Under the pieces are notes generated by a model, which worked only from the letters and a program-made list of their open reading frames with translations, was not told the DNA's origin and did no database searches. DNA of 64,000 bases, taken from Flaccisagitta enflata (Eukaryota; Chaetognatha; Sagittoidea; Aphragmophora). Where the stretch lies: positions 66,402,001-66,466,000 of the forward strand of contig OZ231126.1 of assembly GCA_965153355.1 (NCBI GenBank), read 5' to 3'. Each line of letters starts with the position of its first letter. Position 1 is the first letter of the stretch. The translations under genes were made by a program, and so were the position numbers. Positions 1 through 12,113 of this stretch are shown here, in pieces.

Positions 1-130
1 TACATTTAGAGCGGTGGTTGTTCATTGTTTGGTCATTGTTTTTTTTTCAGATTTTGTGAATATCTTTACTTCCATGCCATGAGCATTGTTGTATTGATGC
101 ATCAAGTTGTTTTTGGGTTTCGTTTCTGTT

Positions 131-340
131 TTTAGTCGCGTGCTACGCGACTCTACACCCCGCTATGTCGGTCCGTTGGTCGGTCGGTTGGTTGGTTGGT
201 TGGTCGGTCGGTTGGTCCCCTTTTTTACTTTTCCGGCGTTTTTGAGCATACGGCTCCTGCCCAGATGCCCTAGTGAGATTCTACAGCACCGCTCCTGCCC
301 AGCCGCACGCGACTAGGGAAGCCGTGTATCCGGCCTTGTT
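131..340 (+). mobile_element. R1 element, full copy
   Basis: It starts with a hairpin, GTCGCG-TGCTA-CGCGAC, after a T-run. It then has CTCTACACCCCGCTATGTC, a GGTC/GGTT tetranucleotide tract, two GCTCCTGCCCA motifs and the end GCCGTGTATCCGGCCTTG. At least eight further copies occur here in both orientations. It has no ORF. A non-autonomous rolling-circle (Helentron-type) element is my best guess from the terminal hairpin and central tetranucleotide tract; a SINE is less likely because no pol III boxes are seen. Confidence 0.8.
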
Positions 341-382
341 TTTTTCTTACTTAGCCTGAGGCCTTCCGGTTTTGAGTTGGAA

Positions 383-383
<1 letters not shown>

Positions 384-425
<42 letters not shown>
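384..425 (+). repeat. (GA)n microsatellite
   Basis: A pure GA dinucleotide tract just downstream of the R1 element. The tract is longer in the other duplication copy (9923-10003). Confidence 0.95.
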
Positions 426-429
<4 letters not shown>

Positions 430-977
430 GAGATTCATACAAGTGGAAGGTAGATGCCATGAGATTTCTGGGTAAGGGTCAAGGTCCTAGCACACCAGCA
501 CTGCTTGTAGTTGTACCACTGTAGGCAGGAGGCAGGAAAACAAGGCTGTATTCACGGCTAATAAGTAGTCGCTAGCGGGTGAGCAGGGACTGTAATGCGT
601 GTGAGCAGGGGCATTAATGCGTGTGGGCTGGGGCTGCCGTTCACATGTGGCTGATAAGGGCCGTAATGTTGAGGAAACATTATTTCCGCCGATTTCGCGG
701 CATCCAGAAGTTAAGTTATGGTCCAACGAGTGTTGTTCACGTAGACGTACATCTTGCTCGTAAATCCTAGAAGTGACGTATGCGTGAGGTTCCAGATGAG
801 ACGAGCATAGTAACTTAACTTTTTACAGGAACCCGTTCGCACTTTTTCGGCAGACTGAAGATTTCTTCAGTATTTTATTCACGCGTTTCAATTTTCTATG
901 CGAAGAGCATTTTAACATCGAAAATGATATTGAAAACTGTTTTATGCAATAGATATACCTTTTTTTACACTTACTAT
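426..977. other. Non-coding duplicated sequence
   Basis: No gene or known repeat is seen. The stretch aligns closely with 10004-10555 of the other copy, ending at the MITE target site. Confidence 0.6.
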
Positions 978-1223
978 CAGGGGTGCATATAATTGAGTGG
1001 CTTATGATTCCCCCCCCCCCACCTTTGATTTTCTTCCCATTAAAGCAATAAAGCAATATTTAAAGTTTGAATAGTTTAAAAGATATGTTTTACTAATCAA
1101 GTTTTATGATTTGGTACTGCCAAAACTTATATTTTCCCCAAATTTTCTTTTTTTCTCATTTTTCCCTTTCCTTTTCCTTCCCCATCTCCAAACCCTTTGA
1201 AAACTCAATTATATACAGGCCTG
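978..1223. mobile_element. hAT-like MITE with 8-bp target duplication
   Basis: The ends are inverted: CAGGGGTGCATATAATTGAG at the left and, read from the right on the other strand, CAGGCCTGTATATAATTGAG. It is flanked by CTTACTAT (970-977) and CTCACTAT (1224-1231), a near-perfect 8-bp duplication. The second duplication copy has only one such site near 10553-10562, so it is the empty site. The 246-bp element has a poly-C run and no ORF. CAGG ends plus 8-bp duplications are typical of the hAT superfamily. Confidence 0.85.
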
Positions 1224-1415
1224 CTCACTATTGAAAAAATTTGTTCAAGTTAAACTTCCAACTTAAATTGACTGTTATCTGAATAAATGATTTTTCAACG
1301 GAGCAGTTATAGTAATACAGCAATATGCAAATTAGGATGTAAATTCTGACTTCAGTTACTTTTCGTCTATTTTCGTTTCTTCCTTTTCTCTTTTGACTCT
1401 TACAGATACAAAGTT

Positions 1416-1680
1416 TTACCGATGACAGACTAGAGGTGGTCTTACAGATAGAAAGTGGTAGTGATGATAGGTTAGCGATGGTCTTATGGACGGCAGATGA
1501 TTGCGATGATAGTTAAGAGGTGGTCTTACAGATAGAAAGTGGTAGTGATGACAGATAAGCGGTGGTCTCACGGATGGCAGATGATGGCGATGACAGATGA
1601 GATTTGGTTACAGATGGAAAGTGGTAGTGATGACAGATAAGCGATGGTCTCACGGACGGCAGACGGTGGTGATGACGAGG
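1416..1680 (+). repeat. Minisatellite of about 83 bp, copy 1
   Basis: About three imperfect units alternate GGTCTTACAGATAGAAAGTG and GGTCTCACGGATGGCAGATG blocks with GATGACAGATAAG spacers. The same array occurs in copy 2 at 10755-11015. Apparent open frames on the minus strand follow the repeat and are not taken as coding. Confidence 0.8.
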
Positions 1681-1780
1681 AGGAAGTTTTACTCTCATGA
1701 GGACCGAAGTCGTCCCTTCTGATCCTCAGGGCGAAATTCCCCGAGGTGGATACTCATTCCTTTCCATTCCGTTTCTTTCC

Positions 1781-2199
<419 letters not shown>

Positions 2200-2689
2200 G
2201 TGTTCATGACTTCTTTCTTTTCCTTCCCCCTTCCGTCTCCTGCAACCCTCAGCTGCTTTCCCCTAATCCTTCTGTATTAGGATTTGGTTGCGCATTCCTA
2301 GAATCTCCCCCCTCCGCTTCCTCCCTTACCCCCCCTCACCCCTTACCCCCCCCCCTTTCAACTTTCATGAGTCCAGATCATTTCTTGGTACATATATCCT
2401 TCCCATCTGAATTCACTGCGCTCCCTATGCGCATCTCCATCTACACTTCCGGAACCTAATGATACATCAGCCCCCATTCAGTTTTTAGGTATGTACGAAC
2501 TTCTTCCATCGATCGGTGCCCTCCATGACTGCAGCCCCGTTTGCCTCCCTATCCCACGTCCTTTTCTCCTCTTCCTCCATATCATCATATATCGATCTCC
2601 TCTTCCTCTCCACTCCTCCTCCTCCTCCTCCTCCTCCTCCTCTCCACATCGCTCCGTCGGCGTTCTCTTTTCATTCTGACCGCCGGTTG

Positions 2690-2962
2690 GGAAAATAAGA
2701 CTAATTGGTCTTTTTGCTGCGTTCGACGCCGCGCGGATCCGCCACTCCCCCCCACCCCCCACCGGCGGCTCCCTCCCCCCCCCCCGCCCGCGGTTCCGCG
2801 CCGGACTTCACTTCCTTTTTTTGCGGCGCCGGTTTCATTGGTCTTCGGCTTTGGACACGCTCGCAGGAGCAGGCGCGGGCGCACTCGGAGCTCACGACGC
2901 CGAATCTCCAACTTAGGAAAAGAAGAAGAAGAAGAAGAAGAAGAAGAAGATTCTCCGACGCC

Positions 2963-3003
<41 letters not shown>

Positions 3004-3091
3004 CGAGAGCGAGAGCGAGAGAGAGAGAGAGAGAGAGAAACAGACCATAAAACAGACAAACACACAAAAAGAAAAACAGACAAACAGACAA

Positions 3092-3122
<31 letters not shown>

Positions 3123-3425
3123 AACATTCATACAGACAGACAGACAAACTGATAATCAAACGGAGCGAGTGAGTGGCCCTCGGAAACCTTGAGTGTGCGC
3201 GGGCAGAAGCGCGTGTACACCAATCAGCACTTTGGAGAGACCGACGAAGACTGTCGACTGTCGACTGTCGAAGAGAGGCGCTCCCGGGTTGGCTCTGCCG
3301 GGTGCGCGTGCGTGAGTCAGCGGGGGATATGACTCGAGTCGACTCCCGGTGAAAAGTGGGGTTCCTAACGGACATATTGCCATTCCCTCTTGTGTTCGAC
3401 GTTCAGTAGTACACACGCGTACACA
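2690..3425. promoter_or_regulatory. GC-rich block with CCAAT and AP-1-like sites, conserved in both copies
   Basis: This CpG-rich block follows a GA-poor, CTC-rich tract. It contains CTAATTGGTC (inverted CCAAT) at about 2701, CACCAATCAGCA at 3218-3229 and GTGAGTCAGC (TGAGTCA core) near 3312. The counterparts of the first, the second and the TGAGTCAGC are kept in the other copy (about 13810, 14318 and 14387). Base composition and motif clustering resemble a promoter, but no coding exon or splice donor follows that I can defend. It may equally be a remnant of a repeat. This is inference. Confidence 0.25.
2967..3150 (+). repeat. Compound (GA)n then (CAGA)n microsatellite
   Basis: GA repeats with GAGC variants pass into CAAA/CAGA tetranucleotides, preceded by a short GAA tract. 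The same arrangement is found in copy 2 at 14080-14260. Confidence 0.92.
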
Positions 3426-3436
3426 TGTGGGAATTT

Positions 3437-3757
3437 CAGGGGTGTATAGAGTTGAGCGGCCTTTGATTTACTCCCCCCCCCTCTGGTCTTTGATTTCCTT
3501 ACCCGCCTGGACGTAAAATCATTTGATTTTCTACCCCATAGAGTATGAATATAGTCAAATATGGTCAAAATAGTGTAAAATAGTGTTGTAGTAACAAAAA
3601 ACTATCTTTTGGTACTGCCAAAAGTATGAAATCTTCAAAAAAAATTTTGTTTTTTTTTCTTTTTTTCCACCCTTTGATTGTCTTTCCCATCTCCAAACCA
3701 TATGATTTTATTCTTCCCCCTTCCCACACGGGGGGGACTCAATTATCTACACGCATG
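3437..3757. mobile_element. hAT-like MITE with perfect 8-bp target duplication
   Basis: The element begins CAGGGGTGTATAGAGTTGAG and ends CTCAATTATCTACACGCATG, an inverted match to the start. It is flanked by a perfect direct repeat GGGAATTT (3429-3436 and 3758-3765). It shares ends, a poly-C run and TTTGATT-rich interior with the MITE at 978-1223. The duplicate at 14514-14847 sits at the same site, so this insertion predates the duplication. Confidence 0.87.
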
Positions 3758-3888
3758 GGGAATTTCCGTATGTCCGTTCTTATATTCCCTAAACTTATAT
3801 CTTCATGTATGGCCGATGATAGGCAGCGTCTCATGGGCAAAAAGGCTGGGATTCGGGCAAGGATTTGAGCCAGGATAAACACTAAACA

Positions 3889-4274
3889 GGTCGCCTACGG
3901 GCAATATGTGGTCAGCCATACCCGTTACCCTGCTTTGCATGATTGTATATTGAAGTGACAGGAGGCCCTGAAGGGTAGGAAGTCCTGTAGAACACAGGGG
4001 GAGTTTTGTTCTTCCAGCCTGAGAGGGCTGAGAAGGCTTAAATAAGCCTTGAGAAGGCTCGTTTGGGATCTAAAAGGGCTGTTTTAAGGCGTAATTTGAC
4101 TAAATTGAAGTCTGAGAGGGCTGATTAGAGGCCTGAGAGGGCAGATTTGAGGCTTGAGAGGACTGATTTAAGGCCTGGGAGGGGTAACAAATGAAATGAT
4201 GGACGGAAGGACAACAAACAAAATCCCCTTGTGTTCTAGAGGACTTTGTCCCCCTCGGGGCCGCTGCTCAAAAA
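3889..4274 (+). mobile_element. CAGCGGCC element (a), type I core
   Basis: The left unit GGCAATATGTGGTCAGCCAT is followed by CCTGTAGAACACAGG, then a core of imperfect units such as AGGCCTGAGAGGGCTGATTT, then the inverted right arm TGTGTTCTAGAGGACTTTGT...GGGGCCGCTGCTC and an A-run. The left-arm GCAGGGCAGCGGCC has been lost here. The paralogue is at 14991-15373. There is no ORF. Confidence 0.8.
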
Positions 4275-4437
4275 CTTAAAGGAACAAGTACCCCGTGATG
4301 TTAACAATGTGTCCATAAAGCTGATGCAATGCTCTCTTCAAATGCCCATGGCTCTTACTCAGTCCCGCAATGAGCTGTATCTATTTACTGCCTCTTTCCA
4401 CTGCCTCATCTGTAAGAGAAGAGAAAGGATACATTAA

Positions 4438-4503
4438 CTATAAATTCTATAAATTCTATACTCTACTCTATACTATACTCTATACTACTCTATACTATAA
4501 ATT
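4438..4503 (+). repeat. CTATACT short tandem repeat, copy 1 only
   Basis: Imperfect CTATA/CTATACT units lie between two TATAAATTC motifs. Copy 2 has a single TATAAATTC at this place (about 15538), so this is a local expansion. Confidence 0.8.
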
Positions 4504-4776
4504 CAGAGCAAGAATCTTCCGACTATTCTCATCTTGATTACCGTGACCTGATGGACCAAAGGAACAATAATCCGACGGACCGACGGACGGACATAGCCTC
4601 ATATATAGTAGGTAATTTTACTGATTGAATCGATCAAATCTTAGGGTTTCCGCGTGAGGTAAATGCAATTTTGAAAAAATGTTAAAAACAAGCATCTAAG
4701 TCTAATCTCAAGTGCGCGTGTGTGCTTGTTTGTGTTTTTGACCGCGTTCATGTTTGTGTTTGTGTGAAACTGCGTG

Positions 4777-5404
<628 letters not shown>

Positions 5405-5576
5405 CATGTGCACCCTCAGGTCGTAGAGGTGGCGTCTCAGCGTCTATTGAAAGTCGTGAGTTCCAGGCGGAAGATGGAAGGGAGGAGGAGGAGGAAGAGG
5501 AGGAGAGGGAGGAGGGGGAGGAGAAGAGGCAAGATGGAGAAGCGCAAAAAAAGACGAATTTCGGGATCAGAGACCA

Positions 5577-5586
5577 NNNNNNNNNN
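5577..5586. other. Assembly gap (10 N)
   Basis: Ten N characters interrupt the sequence exactly where similarity to the second duplication copy stops. The true distance and linkage across it are unknown. Confidence 1.
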
Positions 5587-5853
5587 GCAATCGCTGATGA
5601 TTGGTGTATACAGGACATATCAGAATGCAACTGCTAGAATTTCAAAAGTAGAATTTTGCCTTGTAAATCAAGGTGAATCATTTTACTCTTTTTTCTGTAA
5701 AATCTAAACGGATAGAGCTACAAAACTCTGCTTGGTGGCATTTGATAGCATTTTTGCAGAGCTTTCTAATGGTCACTGATTTTTATATGTTTTTATGAAT
5801 AATTTGCCCACAATTTAAGAAAACATGGCGGACTCTTATTTTGAGCAAGATAG
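5587..5853. mobile_element. TA-flanked MITE, right part only
   Basis: The right end, read on the other strand, is CTATCTTGCTCAAAATAAGA followed by TA (5854-5855) and an R1 terminal hairpin. The end matches the termini at 60686 and 26065. The left end would fall in the gap. No ORF is seen. Confidence 0.5.
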
Positions 5854-5855
5854 TA

Positions 5856-5880
5856 GAGTAGCATAGCACGCGACTAAAAA
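5856..5880 (-). mobile_element. R1 terminal hairpin fragment
   Basis: GAGTAGCATAGCACGCGACT followed by AAAAA is the R1 hairpin end on the minus strand, with one arm mutated. The rest of the R1 copy would lie across the inserted MITE and the gap. Confidence 0.55.
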
Positions 5881-6071
5881 GTGCCTCGGTTTGGCAGACA
5901 GTCTGGTGATACATCAACTGATTAGAACGAATCAAATAGAATATCGCGATCCACAGCATTGGCTACAGCCACTAGTTTTCCCTTTTCCTCAAAACTATGG
6001 AACAATTAAATCGAGCAGACTAGGCCTTAAGTCGCGGTGCACACGAAAAGCAAATTTGGGAAGTCATTTCA

Positions 6072-6208
6072 CATGAAATTCTTAATCTCTCTTAAAATGC
6101 AGAAATTTGCATTTTTAAGAACATGGCCTTTTTCTTATGTGTCTTTAGAATAGGGCCATGTTCTTAGAAATGCAAATTTTTGCATTCAGGAACAGATTAA
6201 CAATTTCA
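6072..6208. mobile_element. Short palindromic MITE-like element
   Basis: Two arms of about 60 bp are inverted around a short centre near 6140. The left has TGAAATTCTTAATCT and AAATTTGCATTTTTAAGAAC, ACATGGCC; the right mirrors it with GGCCATGTTCTTAGAAATGC and AGATTAACAATTTCA. It would fold into one long hairpin. No clear target duplication is seen. Confidence 0.6.
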
Positions 6209-6359
6209 CCTAAGAGAAGACAAGGAATGGAAATTAATTTTCTTTTATTTTTCTCAATTTTTCAAACTGATTTTATACACATAAATGATTGTGAATGCAA
6301 ATAAATCAACAATATATACTAACAACATAATTTCTTTTAAAGAAATTTTTAATTAATTA

Positions 6360-6534
6360 CAGTGGAACCCCGCAATAACAGACCCGCTTTTAAAGATTCC
6401 CCATCAATAAAAGTCAACATTTTAAGGTCTCAAATGACAGTTTTTAATGGTATTCCACCTCACTTTAAAGCTGAACCTAAGATAAAGGTGAAAAACTTCA
6501 GTCCCAATAGGACCGATGAAGCGGGGTTCTACTG
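6360..6534. mobile_element. pogo/Tigger-like MITE with TA target duplication
   Basis: The 175-bp element starts CAGTGGAACCCCGC and ends GCGGGGTTCTACTG, 13 of 14 bases inverted, and is flanked by TA (6358-6359 and 6535-6536). CAGTRGAACCCCG ends with TA duplications are typical of pogo/Tigger-group Tc1/mariner elements. There is no transposase. Confidence 0.87.
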
Positions 6535-6819
6535 TATGTTCATTTTTCTTTAAAATATAATTTGACCGCGGAAATTGCCCCTTCCTGTGCACCTTGACTT
6601 AAGCAGTGATGAATAGACGAAACGATAAACAAGTTATAGACTGAATTAAATGTGCAGCATTTTTAGAGACAGCATTTTTATAGTCCGCGTGACAAAGCTA
6701 TGTATGTGTACATGTACGTGCACGTGTACGCGTGTTTCTGCGTGCGTCGTATTTTCCAGAAGTAAGAACTTATCTCACGGACACTTCCATTTTTCCATGA
6801 CCTCTCCTTTTGCCATTCT
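6535..6819. other. Unique sequence, nothing recognised
   Basis: Mostly unique sequence with an alternating GTACGTGCACGTGTACGCGT stretch near 6714-6733. No gene or repeat family is supported. Confidence 0.5.
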
Positions 6820-7175
<356 letters not shown>

Positions 7176-8227
7176 GTTCTTCGCATTCTCTGTGTTTTTT
7201 TGCTGACGTCATTTCATATTCGTGTCTTTGGTTGATTAATAACCTTCCACTTTTCGGCGTTGGTGGCGGCGGTGGAGGCGGCGGAGGCGGCAACATCGGT
7301 GAGGAGGCGGCACGGAGGCAATTGGCGGCAACACGGAGGGCGCGTTCTCGGCAGCGACGGCAGAATTGGCCATGTCATGCCTCAGGTGGCGCTGGGGGGG
7401 GGGTGAGGAAGTGGGAGGAACGGGGGGAAGGGGATTGGTGGTTATTTTTTTATGTGTGTTGGGCATGTGCAGTATGATTATTGGGTTGATTGGGATAGTA
7501 AAAATGATACAGATATAGCCATGTAGATTGTAAATGATCCACTATGTACGTGTGAATCTTAGAATCTTAGGCGATAGAGCAGCGCCTATGATACCTCCTC
7601 CTTATGATGAGAGAGAGTGCCATTCATGAGTGGCAACATTTCATATCACTTACAATAATTTTTGAAAGAAAGAAATATAGGAAGTAACATGGTAAAGAAT
7701 GTCTCTGTTGTCTGTGTTATTTTAATGAGAAAAAAAAAAGAAAGGGAGGACAAAAGATGATGGCGAAGTTGAAAATCGCTCAAGCATTTGGCTTTTCAAA
7801 GCATTAACCAGTGTTAATTATTTCTGAATAATTGTTTGATATGGGAACTAATTAGGTCGCCATTGAGGACATGAGCATCGAAACATCTTACAGTCCCTGT
7901 GACGATCGACGATCAAGACAAACAAACAAACAAATCAAACAAACAAACAAACAAATCAAACAAACAAACAAATGAAACAAACAAATAAACCAAACTATGA
8001 TACTGATGGAATAGTTGGCAAAAGCGCAGGTACATCATAGCAGGTACATAGTATGTCCATAGCATGTAGTGTGTAAATAACAGGTACATAGCATAGGGAA
8101 GGTTCTTCCACATTTCGGGCCTTGATCTTTGATTGGCTCACTCTCAAAAGAAACAACAACCGAGCAATTGGCATCTCTTGTGAGCAGGTGCAAACGGAGA
8201 AAGACAAACAGAGGAAGAGAGAGAAGA
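7176..8227. other. Intergenic: GGC-rich patch and (CAAA)n
   Basis: A GGCGGC-rich patch lies at 7255-7350 and an AAAC/CAAA tract at 7918-7990. At 8035-8095 a short motif CAGGTACATA is repeated. No gene is supported; open frames across the GGC patch join CT repeat and unrelated sequence. Confidence 0.5.
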
Positions 8228-8237
8228 GAGAACAGAG

Positions 8238-8321
<84 letters not shown>

Positions 8322-8438
8322 CGGACTGATAGACAGACAGACAGACAGACAAACTGACTGACAGACTGACTCACTGACTGACCGACTCACTCACTGACTG
8401 ACAGACAAACTGGCGGAAAGACAAACAGATCGACAGAC

Positions 8439-8485
<47 letters not shown>

Positions 8486-8515
8486 TAGACAGACAGACAG
8501 ACAGACAGACAAACA
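8228..8515 (+). repeat. Compound (GA)n then (GACA)n microsatellite
   Basis: About 100 bp of GA pass into about 185 bp of GACA/GACT tetranucleotides. Confidence 0.96.
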
Positions 8516-8839
8516 GTCAATCCACAGACATTGAACGAGTGAGCGCAGGAGAAACAAAGACGGAGGCGGACAGTGAAGCCAAGACAAAATGTGCGAGAGA
8601 GAGAGAGAGAGAGCGATAAAGCGCCAAAGAGAGAGATCTTTTGTAAATTCGATTGATCTTTTGTTCTAGCCGGGATTACCGTCAAGACGTTGTTTCGCCG
8701 CCAAAGCGCCAGAGGGGAGTCGAGAAACGATTCCAACGTCGCTTTCCCTCTTCCTCTTCCTCTTCCTCTTCCTCTTCTTCTTCTTCCTCTTCTTCCATTC
8801 CCCCTCTTCATCCTCCTCCACCGTCTCTCGTTTTGTCAG

Positions 8840-9001
8840 GAAACGCCAGAGCAAATGAAGATGAATTGTTATAACATGTGCTCTTTGGTCACCCCCGAAT
8901 CATATGCTCCTAAAAAGAATGGGGGGTCTGCAAAGGGTCGGAGCCACACGAAGAATGGAGGAAAAAGGAAAGGAAAGAAGAGCTTTCGGTTTCTAAGAGC
9001 A
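8840..9001 (+). other. Possible internal coding exon (phase 0 to 0)
   Basis: A pyrimidine-rich stretch ending CGTTTTGTCAG is followed by 162 bases that stay open, and then GTAAGA, a good donor. The 54 codons read ETPEQMKMNCYNMCSL..., become strongly basic (GGKRKGKKSFRF), and both ends are phase 0. The acceptor tract is itself a CTTCCT repeat, which makes it easy to match by chance. No flanking exon or family is recognised. Treat this only as a candidate. Confidence 0.17.
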
Positions 9002-9350
9002 GTAAGAGGAGGCGGAAGTGATGGGAGTGATGGAAGGGGGAGAGGGTGAGAGGGGAATTTGTGTAGAGATTTGCGGGAAAAATATCCGGGAAGGTGGGGA
9101 AATGGGGTGGGGGTTTAGGAAATGTGAGATGCTGTTGTTGTAGTTTTGTAATGATGAATTTATCTGCAGAAAAAAGTTTTTTTCTTCAAGATTGTGATCG
9201 AAAAACAGGAAATGATAAGTATCTACGTGCCTGTTCGTGCCCAGGCCTAGGCTAGCGAAATCCTGCTTTGCTGGCTTGCTCCATTTCAAAAGGCATTGAT
9301 GAACAAAAAGAAACAAAACATACAATCATCTTGAATATGTGTTTATCATT
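9002..9350. other. Unique sequence, nothing recognised
   Basis: No gene, repeat family or convincing structure is seen before the R1 element at 9351. Confidence 0.5.
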
Positions 9351-9527
9351 TTAGTAGCGTGCACGCGACTCTAAAACCCGCTATATTGGTCCATCGGTCC
9401 ATCACTTATTGGCGTTTACGGGTTGATTTTGCATAGCTGCTCCTGCATAAGTATTTGGGTTAGCCTTTTTTATCGCTACCCCTGCCCATCCACACGCAAC
9501 TTTGGTAGCCGTGTATCCGGCCTTATT
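9351..9527 (+). mobile_element. R1 element, diverged copy
   Basis: The hairpin is partly decayed (GTAGCG-TGCA-CGCGAC). It is followed by CTCTAAAACCCGCTATATTG, GGTCC repeats, GCTCCTGC and the end GCCGTGTATCCGGCCTTATT. It lies just upstream of duplication copy 2. Confidence 0.72.
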
Positions 9528-9676
9528 TTGTTTTCTAAAGCGTACATTGAGAGCGGTGGTTGTTCATTGTTTGGTCATTGTTTTTTTTAAATGTTGTGAA
9601 TATCTTTACTTCCATGCCATGAGCATTGTTGTATTGATGCATCAAGTTGGTTTTGGTTTTGGGTTTCGTTTCTGTT

Positions 9677-9874
9677 TTTGGTCGCGTGCTACGTGACTCT
9701 ACACCCCGCTATGTCGGTCCGTTGGTCAGTCGGTCGGTCGGTCCCGTTTTTACTTTTCCGGCGGTTTTTAGCTTTTTGAGCATACGGCTCCTGCCCAGAT
9801 GCCCTAGTGAGCTTCTCCAGCACCGCTCCTGCCCACCCGCACGCGATTAGGGTAGCCGTGTATCCGGCTTTGTT
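9677..9874 (+). mobile_element. R1 element, full copy
   Basis: Duplicate of the R1 copy at 131-340: hairpin GTCGCG-TGCTA-CGTGAC, GGTC tract, GCTCCTGCCCA motifs and the end GCCGTGTATCCGGCTTTG. Confidence 0.8.
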
Positions 9875-9922
9875 TTTTTCTTACTTAGCCTGAGGCCTTC
9901 CGGTTTTGAGTTGGAAATAATG

Positions 9923-9924
9923 AA

Positions 9925-10003
<79 letters not shown>
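9923..10003 (+). repeat. (GA)n microsatellite
   Basis: GA repeat at the same place as 384-425 in copy 1, about twice as long. Confidence 0.95.
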
Positions 10004-10006
<3 letters not shown>

Positions 10007-10754
10007 TTCATACAAGTGGAAGGTAGATGCCAAGAAATTTCAGGGTAAGGGTCAAGGTCCTAGCACACAAGCACTGCTTGTAGTTGTACCACTGTAGGCA
10101 GGAGTCAGGAAAACAAGGCTGTATTCACGGCTAATAAGTAGTCGCTGGCATGGCGGGTGGGCAGGGACTGTAATCCGTGTGAGCAGGGGCATTAATGCGT
10201 GTGGGCTGGGGCTGCCGTTCACATGTGGCTGATGAGGGCCGTAATGTTGAGGGAACATTATTTCCGCCGATTTCGCGGCATCCAAAAGTTAAGTTATGGT
10301 CCAACGAGTGTTGTTCACGTAGACGTACAACTTCCCCGTAAATCCTAGAAGTGACGTATGCATGAGACTGAGGTTCCAGATGAGACGAGGATAGTAACTA
10401 CGCTTTTTAAGGAACCCGTTCGCAATTTTTTCGCCAGGCTGAAGATTTCTTAAGTATTTCATTCACGCGTTTCAATCTTTTTTTGCGAAGAGCATTTTAA
10501 CATCGAAAATGATATAGAAAACTGTTTTACGCAATAGATTTACCTTTTTTTACACTTTATATTGAAAAAAATTTGTTCAAGTTAAACTCCCAACTCAAAC
10601 TGACTGTTATCCGAATAAACGATTTTTCAACGGAGCAGTTATAGTAACACAGCAATATGCAAATTAGGATGTTCATTCTGACTTCAGTTACTTTTCGTCT
10701 GTTTTCGTTTCTTCCTTTTCTCTTTATACTCTTACAGCTACAAAGCATTATCGA

Positions 10755-11015
10755 TGACATACTAGAGGTGGTCTTACAGATAGAAAGTGGTAGTGATGAT
10801 AGACAAGCGATGGTCTTATGGACGGCAGATGATTGCGATGATAGATAAGAGGTGGTCTTACAGATAGATAGTGGTAGTGATGACAGATATGCGGTGGTCT
10901 CACGGATAGCAGATGATGGCAATGACAGATGAGATTTGGTCTTACAGATGGAAAGTGGTAGTGATGACAGATAAGCGATGGTCTCACGGATGGCAGACGA
11001 TGGTGATGACGAGGA
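10755..11015 (+). repeat. Minisatellite of about 83 bp, copy 2
   Basis: Counterpart of the array at 1416-1680, with the same GGTCTTACAGATAGAAAGTG blocks. Confidence 0.8.
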
Positions 11016-11099
11016 GGAAGTTTTACTCTCATGAGGACCGAAGTCGTCCCTTCTGATCCTCAGGGCGAAATTCCCCGAGGTGGATACTCATTCCTTTCC

Positions 11100-11908
<809 letters not shown>

Positions 11909-12113
11909 GTGTACATGACTTCTTTCTTTTACTTCCGTCTCCTGCAATCCTCACCTGTTTTCCCTTCATCCTTCTGTATAAGGATTTGGTTGCGCATTCC
12001 TAGAATCTCCCCCTCCGCTTCCTCCCTTACCCCCCCCTTTCACCGCGCTCCCTATGCGCATCTCCATCTGCACTTCCGGAACCTAATGATACATCAGCCC
12101 CCATTCAGTTTTT

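Noticed and set aside
131-340. Calling R1 a canonical Helitron
   Set aside because: A 5' TC start and insertion between A and T are not seen, and no Rep/helicase gene is present. Only a Helentron-like relation is suggested.
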